In this document: one piece after another, positions 35,878 to 42,699 of the stretch | How the letters are laid out: the number at the start of each line of letters is the position of its first letter | Position numbering within the stretch: the first letter of the stretch is position 1 | From: Muribaculaceae bacterium | GTDB taxonomy: Bacteria; Bacteroidota; Bacteroidia; Bacteroidales; Muribaculaceae | NCBI GenBank assembly: GCA_029070945.1 | Contig: JAIEBK010000160.1 | Coordinates: forward strand, 8,400-51,098 | DNA: 42,699 nucleotides | Reading direction: 5' to 3' | Position numbers and translations under genes: made by a program | Notes under the pieces: model-generated | What the model was told of the DNA's origin: nothing | Database searches by the model: none | The model's input: only the letters and a program-made list of their open reading frames with translations

Positions 35878-36154
35878 GGTGGCGGACTTTCTGTTTTAGC
35901 AATGTTGACGGACGGAATGTCATGGTGATTTTTGGGGGAATCAACATTCGTTTGCCGGTGGAAGGCTGGACGGCTATCCTTTCTATGCGTTTGCGGGGCT
36001 CAAAACTGCCGAACCCGGGAAATGTGACTGAGTCTCCCTCCAACGCAGCATCAGTCAATACCTGGCATAAGGCACTGATCATTTCAGAGGTTTCCTCCTT
36101 TCCGGCATTGACCCTCTGGCTTAAAGTCTCTAAAAATGTCTTGTGGTCCATCAT
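35870..36154 (-). CDS. HU/IHF-family DNA-binding protein
   Basis: GDSVTFPGFGSFEPRKRIERIAVQPSTGKRMLIPPKITMTFRPS. Start set at MMDHKTF because a promoter match predicts a TSS near 36172, downstream of the longer ORF start. Confidence 0.88.
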   Translation of the reverse strand: MMDHKTFLETLSQRVNAGKEETSEMISALCQVLTDAALEGDSVTFPGFGSFEPRKRIERIAVQPSTGKRMLIPPKITMTFRPSTLLKQKVRHHE

Positions 36155-36178
36155 AGGGGCTATTGGATGATTTGAATG

Positions 36179-36209
36179 CAAAAATAACTAATATTTTCCT
36201 TGTGTCAAA
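36179..36209 (-). promoter_or_regulatory. Bacteroidetes-type promoter for HU operon
   Basis: Minus strand TTTG-N19-TATTTTTG. Confidence 0.55.
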
Positions 36210-36287
36210 ATTTTACGGTATTCAGATTTTGAAAACAAACGATTTTTTGATAAAAATCCGTCATTTAAGTCTGAAACCTTCGTTTTT

Positions 36288-36319
36288 TTTGGATTAGTAG
36301 AATTAAATGATTAATTTTG
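36288..36319 (+). promoter_or_regulatory. Bacteroidetes-type promoter for pfp
   Basis: TTTG-N20-TAATTTTG. Confidence 0.65.
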
Positions 36320-36425
36320 CATTCAAAAGCGGATGTTAAGTGTATGTCGCTTCCATAGAGTAGCACAATCTTGTATCCGAATGGCATAGGAATACAGAAT
36401 AACACATTAATAGGTTATATCCAAT

Positions 36426-38081
36426 ATGAAAAAAAGTCCCCTTCAGAGAGTTCGCGCTGAGTATCAGCCTAAACTCCCCAAAGCACTTCAGGGTGCAGTG
36501 AAACTGGAAGTCGGCGCTCCTACAGAATCAGTGGCCGATCAGGAAGAAATCAAGAAACTTTTTCCAAACACATACGGACTTCCCATCGTGGAGTTCAAGC
36601 AGGCTGAAAAAGCTCAGCGTGTGGAAGAACCCTTCAATGTCGGAATCATCCTCTCCGGAGGTCAGGCTCCCGGCGGACACAATGTGGTCAGCGGTATATT
36701 CGACGCACTTAAGAAACTCAATAAGGAATGCCGTCTGTATGGCTTCCTCATGGGTCCTTCCGGTTTTATCGACCATCAGTATATGGAGATCACTGAAGGC
36801 TTCCTCAAGGACTACCGCAACACCGGCGGATTTGACATCATCGGTTCCGGACGTACGAAACTTGAGACTCCCGAACAGTTTGATTCCGGCCTGAAGATCC
36901 TCAAGGAACTCAATATCAAGGCCCTCGTGATCATCGGTGGTGATGACTCCAATACCAACGCATGCGTACTTGCGGAATATTACAAAGCAAATGGTGCGGA
37001 TGTGCAGGTGATCGGTGTGCCAAAGACCATTGACGGCGACCTAAAGAACAAATGGATTGAAACTTCATTCGGTTTCGACACAGCTTGCAAGGTATATTCA
37101 GAGGTGATCGGAAATATCCAGCGTGACTGCAATTCCGCAAAGAAATACTATCATTTCATAAAGCTCATGGGTCGCTCGGCGAGCCACATCGCCCTTGAGT
37201 GCGCTCTTGAGTGCCAGCCCAACTACTGCCTCATATCTGAGGAAGTACAGGCTAAGCGCATGACTCTCGACAACATCGTCAACCAGCTATGCTACATGAT
37301 TGTAGAACGCGCCAAGATGGGTTGGAATTTCGGTACTGTCCTTGTTCCTGAAGGCCTTATCGAGTTCATCCCCTCAATGAAGCTTCTGATAGCTCAGCTC
37401 AACGACATCCTTGCCGAGCATGCCGCCGAGTTGGATCCCCTTAAGGATGAGGAAAAGCTTACTGCCATCGCAAAATATCTTGAGCCGGCAGAAGCCGAGC
37501 TGTTCCTTTCGCTTCCCAAGAACATCGCTCTCCAGCTCAGCCTCGACCGCGACAGCCACGGCAACGTTCAGGTATCGCTCATTGACACCGAGAAACTTCT
37601 TGCCGACATGGTGGGCAAGCGTCTTGCCGAGCTTAAGAAGGACGGTGAATATCATGGCAAATATGCCACCCAGCACCACTTCTTCGGTTATGAAGGCCGT
37701 TGCGCTGACCCGACGAATTTTGACGCAGACTATTGCTACGCTTTGGGTTACAACGCTACAATGCTCATTAACAGCGGCGTGACAGGATATATGAGCTCGG
37801 TACGCAACCTTACCGATAAGCCCGAAAATTGGATTGCGGGCGGTATACCTATCACCATGATGATGAATATGGAAAAGCGCCATGGCCACATGAAGCCTGT
37901 TATTCAGAAGGCTCTTGTTGACCTGAAAGGCAAGCCCTATATGAAGTTTGCGTCCATGCGCGAGACCCTTATGCTCAACACGCTCTATCAGTATCCCGGT
38001 CCTATCCAGTACTTTGGTCCAGCTGAAGTATGCGACCGTCCGTCGATGACTCTTCTTCTTGAGCACGATAAGGAAATTTAA
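36426..38081 (+). CDS. pfp: Diphosphate-fructose-6-phosphate 1-phosphotransferase
   Basis: GIILSGGQAPGGHNVVSG, IIGGDDSNTNACVLAEY, GVPKTIDGDLKN; long (551 aa) PPi-PFK form. Confidence 0.95.
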   Translation: MKKSPLQRVRAEYQPKLPKALQGAVKLEVGAPTESVADQEEIKKLFPNTYGLPIVEFKQAEKAQRVEEPFNVGIILSGGQAPGGHNVVSGIFDALKKLNKECRLYGFLMGPSGFIDHQYMEITEGFLKDYRNTGGFDIIGSGRTKLETPEQFDSGLKILKELNIKALVIIGGDDSNTNACVLAEYYKANGADVQVIGVPKTIDGDLKNKWIETSFGFDTACKVYSEVIGNIQRDCNSAKKYYHFIKLMGRSASHIALECALECQPNYCLISEEVQAKRMTLDNIVNQLCYMIVERAKMGWNFGTVLVPEGLIEFIPSMKLLIAQLNDILAEHAAELDPLKDEEKLTAIAKYLEPAEAELFLSLPKNIALQLSLDRDSHGNVQVSLIDTEKLLADMVGKRLAELKKDGEYHGKYATQHHFFGYEGRCADPTNFDADYCYALGYNATMLINSGVTGYMSSVRNLTDKPENWIAGGIPITMMMNMEKRHGHMKPVIQKALVDLKGKPYMKFASMRETLMLNTLYQYPGPIQYFGPAEVCDRPSMTLLLEHDKEI

Positions 38082-38084
38082 GTC

Positions 38085-39785
38085 ATGGCTGAAAACAAGA
38101 CCGTTTTAAGTGATAAGGCCTGGGCCAGATGGACAGCTTTGCTCCTTCTGGCCATGGCTATGTTCTGCAGCTACATCTTCATGGACGTGATGTCTCCTAT
38201 CAAGAATCTGGTGCAGAGCCAGCTTGGTTGGGACAACACTGCCTTTGGTACGATGCAGGGCAGCGAGACATTTCTCAATGTCTTTATATTCTTCCTGATT
38301 TTTGCCGGTATCATACTCGACAAGATGGGGGTGCGCTTTACCGCGCTCCTTTCCGGTGTCGTGATGCTGATAGGTGCTTCCATCAACTGGTATGCCGTAA
38401 CGGATATGTTTGCCGGAAGCTCCCTCGATGTCTGGTTTACCGAGCATCTCAACTACATTCCTATCTTTGACGAGCTGGGTGTGTCTCCTTTCTATGAGGG
38501 AATGCCTGCCTCGGCCAAATTTTCGGCTATCGGCTTCATGATCTTCGGTTGCGGCGTCGAGATGGCCGGCATCACTGTCAGCCGTGGTATCGTTAAGTGG
38601 TTTAAGGGTCGTGAGATGGCGTTGGCTATGGGTTCGGAGATGGCTCTTGCCCGTCTTGGTGTGGCTACATGTATGATCTTCTCGCCACTCTTCGCTTATA
38701 TGGGCGGCACTCCGAAGGTGAGCAATGCCGTTGCCTTTGGCGTCGTGCTTCTGATGATCGCACTCATCATGTTTATCGTCTATTTCTTCATGGACAGTAA
38801 ACTTGACTCGCAGACCCATGCCGAAGAAGAGAAGGATGATCCGTTCCGTATCAGCGACCTCGGCCAGATTCTCCGTAGCAGCGGTTTCTGGTTGGTGGCG
38901 TTCCTTTGTGTGCTTTACTACTCAGCGATTTTCCCGTTCCAGAAGTATGCGGTCAATATGCTCCAGTGCAATCTTACCTTTACAGAGGTAGATCCCGACA
39001 GCTTCTGGGCATCGGATGCAGAGACCGTTGTGCAGTATATTGTGATGCTTATTGCGGCTGCTGCGGCTTTTGTCAGCAACTTCTCCTCCAACAAGGCAAT
39101 GAAGAGCGGTATGCTCGTGCTTGCGGTTGCGGCGCTTCTCACATATTGCTGGATGGGTTATATGTGTCAGAGCGCGGCGTCCATTTTCGCTGTGTTCCCG
39201 CTTCTTGCAGTCGGAATAACCCCAATTCTCGGCAAATATGTTGACCATAAGGGAAAGGCTGCCTCTATGCTTGTGTTCGGTGCGTTGCTTCTGATCATAT
39301 GCCATCTTACTTTCGCGTTTATCCTTCCCCTGTTCAAGGGTAATGATCTCGGAGGTGTGGTGGTAGCATATCTGACCATTCTCGTGCTCGGGGCATCGTT
39401 CTCGCTGGTTCCGGCTTCCCTCTGGCCTTCGGTTCCAAAGCTTGTCGACGCAAAGATCATCGGATCGGCCTATGCGCTCATCTTCTGGATTCAGAATATC
39501 GGTCTCTGGCTCTTCCCGCTTCTTATCGGTAAGGTGCTCGATAACACTAACCCCGATATCGCCGAGGGTCTTGCCAACGGTACCTTGACCGAGGCTGAGG
39601 CTGCCGTGAGCTACAATTACACCTGGCCCCTTGTGATGCTTGCATGTCTTGGAGTCGCAGCTCTGCTTATAGGAATCTGGCTTAAGATTATCGATAAGAA
39701 GCAGCATCTCGGACTTGAGCTTCCGAACATTCAGAAGAATGCCGCCGAGGTGGAAGAGTCTGAGATTATCGCGGCTGAAGAATGA
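38085..39785 (+). CDS. MFS transporter
   Basis: 12-TM pattern, LDKMGVRFTALLSGVV; 3-nt gap after pfp. Confidence 0.88.
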   Translation: MAENKTVLSDKAWARWTALLLLAMAMFCSYIFMDVMSPIKNLVQSQLGWDNTAFGTMQGSETFLNVFIFFLIFAGIILDKMGVRFTALLSGVVMLIGASINWYAVTDMFAGSSLDVWFTEHLNYIPIFDELGVSPFYEGMPASAKFSAIGFMIFGCGVEMAGITVSRGIVKWFKGREMALAMGSEMALARLGVATCMIFSPLFAYMGGTPKVSNAVAFGVVLLMIALIMFIVYFFMDSKLDSQTHAEEEKDDPFRISDLGQILRSSGFWLVAFLCVLYYSAIFPFQKYAVNMLQCNLTFTEVDPDSFWASDAETVVQYIVMLIAAAAAFVSNFSSNKAMKSGMLVLAVAALLTYCWMGYMCQSAASIFAVFPLLAVGITPILGKYVDHKGKAASMLVFGALLLIICHLTFAFILPLFKGNDLGGVVVAYLTILVLGASFSLVPASLWPSVPKLVDAKIIGSAYALIFWIQNIGLWLFPLLIGKVLDNTNPDIAEGLANGTLTEAEAAVSYNYTWPLVMLACLGVAALLIGIWLKIIDKKQHLGLELPNIQKNAAEVEESEIIAAEE

Positions 39786-39848
39786 TGCTTTTCTGATTTC
39801 TTTGCAGGTCATAATGCACTATCTCGCCTGTTCAGGCGTTATATAGGT

Positions 39849-40682
39849 ATGAGACCGTATAAGAAGATATTGATGACGATGGCTGTCTGTGGGCTTATGC
39901 CTGCCGTCGGCCATCTTCTGCATGCCGAGACCGTAGGTCAGAAGGAGGCTAAGGCTATGGCTCAGAAGTTTTTCAACGAATCACGCAATTTCGTTACGCC
40001 TCCCGTCTCATATGTATATAACGGAAAAGACCTGAGTACGCATCGTCTTTTCACACCGTTTTATGTCTTCAATTCCCCGGCAGGAGGCTTTGTGGTGGTA
40101 TCTGCTGAAAACAAGGCGTTTCCTATTCTCGCGTATTCGCTGAGTGAAAGATTCGATAAGGACCGGATGACAGACATGACAAGAGAGATCCTTACCGATT
40201 TCTCACGTGACATTGAGATGATACGCTATGACAGCCGTATCCCGTCAGACGCCATAGAGCAATGGACCACTTATCCGGAGGTTGTCTTCGATATGCTTAA
40301 GAATCCTGAGAATGACGATTATTATGCAGTCTCGTTTGATGACGGGGAGTCTTTCTGGATGGTGCGCCGTGAGGCAACTGAATTTGATTTTGAGACAAAG
40401 GATCCGGTTGAGTATGCTTTTGCTTCGGATGATACTCTTTCGGTGACTGTTCCGGAGGTCCCGGCTGTCACGTCAAACATAGCAGGTCATTTCGCTTTGT
40501 CGCTGCCTATGGATATTGAAAGGGTGATTGTCTATGATGTAACCGGGATGATGGTGGAGAACAGAAAATTCCGTAATACTAACGTGGCGCATGTTGATCT
40601 ATCTGCCCATCCGAACGGTTTCTATATTGCCTTGGCGATTGATACTGATGGGGTAGGACACGCCGTTAAACTCTACAGATGA
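39849..40682 (+). CDS. Secreted Spi (streptopain prodomain)-like protein with T9SS-like C-terminal domain
   Basis: Signal peptide; LFTPFYVFNSPAGGFVVVSAENKAFPILAYS (Spi/C10 propeptide-like); C-terminal IERVIVYDVTGMMVENRKF...HVDLSAHPNGFYIALAIDTDGVGHAVKLYR. Confidence 0.72.
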   Translation: MRPYKKILMTMAVCGLMPAVGHLLHAETVGQKEAKAMAQKFFNESRNFVTPPVSYVYNGKDLSTHRLFTPFYVFNSPAGGFVVVSAENKAFPILAYSLSERFDKDRMTDMTREILTDFSRDIEMIRYDSRIPSDAIEQWTTYPEVVFDMLKNPENDDYYAVSFDDGESFWMVRREATEFDFETKDPVEYAFASDDTLSVTVPEVPAVTSNIAGHFALSLPMDIERVIVYDVTGMMVENRKFRNTNVAHVDLSAHPNGFYIALAIDTDGVGHAVKLYR

Positions 40683-40960
40683 TGTCTACAACGAAAAAAA
40701 TGTTGCTTGCCTTGCTGGCTCTTATCGTCTCCATTGTCTATATTGCGTTGACATTCCGGTTTCGTAGGGAACTGGGATGGTGGGCCTTTGCGGATTGCTT
40801 TGCCCTTTTCATGACGGTATTCACATGGATGATGTCGATTCTGATATCGAGGATGATTCCTCACTCCGGCAAAGTTCTCTCCAACATCGCTCTAATCTTC
40901 GGCATTATCTTCGTCATCTCTCTCGTAGGCGAATATATAGCTTATTCCGTTATATTCTGA
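40679..40960 (+). CDS. Small membrane protein (93 aa)
   Basis: ATGA overlap with preceding gene; about three hydrophobic segments. Confidence 0.6.
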   Translation: MMSTTKKMLLALLALIVSIVYIALTFRFRRELGWWAFADCFALFMTVFTWMMSILISRMIPHSGKVLSNIALIFGIIFVISLVGEYIAYSVIF

Positions 40961-40980
40961 TTTTACCGTTATTTGGATAT

Positions 40981-41063
40981 TGCAGGGACGTACGGCTCGT
41001 GCGTCCTTTTTTTGTTGCATGGTGAAAAAACGATGAGGGACGCACGAGCCGTGCGTCCCTGCA
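40981..41063. repeat. REPIN-like inverted pair of REP palindromes
   Basis: TGCAGGGACGTACGGCTCGTGCGTCC (40981-41006) is the reverse complement of GGACGCACGAGCCGTGCGTCCCTGCA (41038-41063) with one mismatch; 31-nt spacer. Confidence 0.8.
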
Positions 41064-41090
41064 AAGTTGGAGATTATTTTTTATGGATAA

Positions 41091-42020
41091 TTAGCAGGGG
41101 AGTGCTTCGTTAGTCTTATGCACTGCTGCCGCGCTCTTGGCGAAGAGTTCCTTCTCTTCTTCATTGAGCTCGATCTCACAGATTTTCTTGATGCCGCCTT
41201 TGCCGAGTACACAGGGAACGCCAATGCAGAGATCTTTCTCGCCATACTCGCCATCGAGAAGAGCTGAGCAGGGGATGATGGCGTCCTGATCGTGGATCAC
41301 TGCCTCTACCACCTCAGCTGTTGCTGCGCCGGGAGCATACCATGCGCTTGTGCCGAGAAGCTTGGTCAGTGTTGCGCCACCTACCATTGTGTCAGCTACC
41401 ACCTTGTCCATTGTCTCCTTGTCGAGAAGTGTCTCGCAGGGTATGCCGCGGAGTGTGGCAAAGCGACGCATAGGAATCATTGTGGTGTCGCCGTGGCCGC
41501 CGATCACGAAACCTTCAACTTCGTTGGGGTTTGCGCCGAGTGCCTTGCTCAGATAATATTTGAAACGGCTGCTGTCGAGTGCGCCACCCATGCCGATGAT
41601 ACGGTTCTTGGGAAGACCGGATACCTTGTGGATGAGGTAGGTCATGGTGTCCATAGGATTGGAAACACATACGATCACGGCATTCGGGCTATACTTGAGC
41701 ACGCTTTCTGTCACCTGCTTTACGATGCCTGCATTGACGCCGATCAGTTCCTCACGGGTCATACCGGGCTTACGGGGAATACCTGAGGTAATGACTACAA
41801 CGTCAGAATTGGCGGTTGCCTCGTAGTTGTTGGTCACGCCGCTGATGCGCGTATTCATGTCGAGAAGGTTTGCGGTCTGCATCATATCCATGGCCTTGCC
41901 CTCGGATACACCTTCCTTGATGTCGATCATTACAACTTCATCAGCCACTTCGCGGATAGCCATCACATTGGCGGCAGTAGCACCTACATTGCCTGCGCCT
42001 ACAACTGTTACTTTTGACAT
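41091..42020 (-). CDS. mdh: Malate dehydrogenase
   Basis: VTVVGAGNVGATAANVMA, GIPRKPGMTREELIGVNAGI, VIGGHGDTTMIP. Confidence 0.96.
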   Translation of the reverse strand: MSKVTVVGAGNVGATAANVMAIREVADEVVMIDIKEGVSEGKAMDMMQTANLLDMNTRISGVTNNYEATANSDVVVITSGIPRKPGMTREELIGVNAGIVKQVTESVLKYSPNAVIVCVSNPMDTMTYLIHKVSGLPKNRIIGMGGALDSSRFKYYLSKALGANPNEVEGFVIGGHGDTTMIPMRRFATLRGIPCETLLDKETMDKVVADTMVGGATLTKLLGTSAWYAPGAATAEVVEAVIHDQDAIIPCSALLDGEYGEKDLCIGVPCVLGKGGIKKICEIELNEEEKELFAKSAAAVHKTNEALPC

Positions 42021-42092
42021 ATTTCTATAATTAATAGGGTTATATGTAATATACTATAATTTATATCACTCATTTGTCTTTTGAGAGATACG

Positions 42093-42123
42093 CAAAGTTA
42101 AGAAAAATATGCGAGAGAACAAA
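42093..42123 (-). promoter_or_regulatory. Bacteroidetes-type promoter for mdh
   Basis: Minus strand TTTG-N19-TAACTTTG. Confidence 0.6.
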
Positions 42124-42174
42124 ATAATCCCACAAATTTTTATTCTGCTTATTTTCCCTCCTCATAGTTGATCG

Positions 42175-42699
42175 TTAATCTCGAATGACTGCCGGAGTAT
42201 CTTCCGTACAGTCAATGATTGTAGTCGGAACCGTACCCCCATCTTCCCCTATGACTGCCCCGTCCGCCTTTCCATCATAAGCCTCCATTATCAGTTCCGG
42301 ATTTCTTGCATAGTCATCATCAGTGAATTCTATGGAAGTCGTAAGCAGCGGATTGCCAAGCTTCTCACAGATCATCCTTGCCGTCAGGCAGTCCGGAATG
42401 CGAATCCCGACAGTCTTTCTCTTCTTGAATTCCTTGGGAAGATTCGACTGAGCCTTACATAAGAAGGTGATGGGGCCGGGTGTCTCATTCCTCATCATCT
42501 GATACGTTCGGTCTCCTATTCTTGCATATTCGGCGGCCATGGATATTCCGTCGCAGATTATGGAAAGATTGTTTTTGTCCGGATTGATGTTTTTTAGTTC
42601 GCAGACAGCCCTTACTGCTTTCTGATTGAGTGCATCGCACATTATTCCATACAGGCTGTCGGTGGGGATTATCCATATTTCTCCTGCCTTGAGGCGCTC
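42175..42699 (-). CDS. Sua5/YciO/YrdC-family protein (5' end outside window)
   Basis: Frame stays open to the window edge: ERLKAGEIWIIPTDSLYGIMCDALNQKAV, typical YrdC N-terminus. Confidence 0.9.
   Translation of the reverse strand, partial: ERLKAGEIWIIPTDSLYGIMCDALNQKAVRAVCELKNINPDKNNLSIICDGISMAAEYARIGDRTYQMMRNETPGPITFLCKAQSNLPKEFKKRKTVGIRIPDCLTARMICEKLGNPLLTTSIEFTDDDYARNPELIMEAYDGKADGAVIGEDGGTVPTTIIDCTEDTPAVIRD

Noticed and set aside
37374-38066. 230-aa minus-strand ORF antisense to pfp
   Set aside because: Inside the clear pfp CDS, no domain seen.
38106-38819. 237-aa minus-strand ORF antisense to the MFS gene
   Set aside because: Same reasoning; shadow of a real CDS.
38922-39812. 296-aa minus-strand ORF antisense to the MFS gene
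   Set aside because: Fully inside a well-supported MFS CDS; charged, His/Arg-rich translation with no recognisable domain; typical shadow ORF.
1-42699. CRISPR array, prophage, integrative element or classical defence system
   Set aside because: No regularly spaced direct repeats, cas genes, integrases, phage structural genes or restriction/toxin genes were seen; gene content is core metabolic and envelope.

Overview
The window looks like core chromosome of a gut-type Bacteroidales; the Muribaculaceae-like flavour is my inference from protein similarity and from TTTG-N19/20-TAnnTTTG promoters. No phage, integrase, transposase gene, CRISPR array or rRNA was seen. Gene order: glyA; nqrFEDCBA (Na+-NQR); TPR protein; a TonB energising operon (exbB-exbD-exbD-tonB, small membrane protein, PstS-like lipoprotein, NagX/DUF5009-like protein); pgk; an AmgK-like kinase fused to a RapZ C-terminal domain plus a MurU-like nucleotidyltransferase; LysM/M23 peptidase; ndk; MscS channel; a five-gene operon (WG/SH3-like secreted protein, BamE-like lipoprotein, MurB-MBL fusion, nucleoside MFS transporter, rsmE); tRNA(CAU); prfA; tRNA-Glu; rpsP; tryptophanase; tRNA-Cys; two overlapping HU/IHF-family genes, one with a predicted TM helix and C-terminal LysM-like domain; pfp; MFS; orphan Spi-prodomain protein; mdh; and a partial Sua5/YrdC gene. 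Best candidates for something under-described: (1) the HU-linker-TM-LysM protein, a possible chromosome-to-cell-wall tether; (2) the sugar kinase-RapZ-CTD fusion next to MurU, preceded by a roughly 200-bp inverted-repeat-bounded element; (3) a MurB-metallohydrolase fusion; (4) a REP/REPIN-like palindrome family; (5) an orphan Spi-domain protein with a T9SS-like tail. All functional assignments come from reading sequence; no database search was run.
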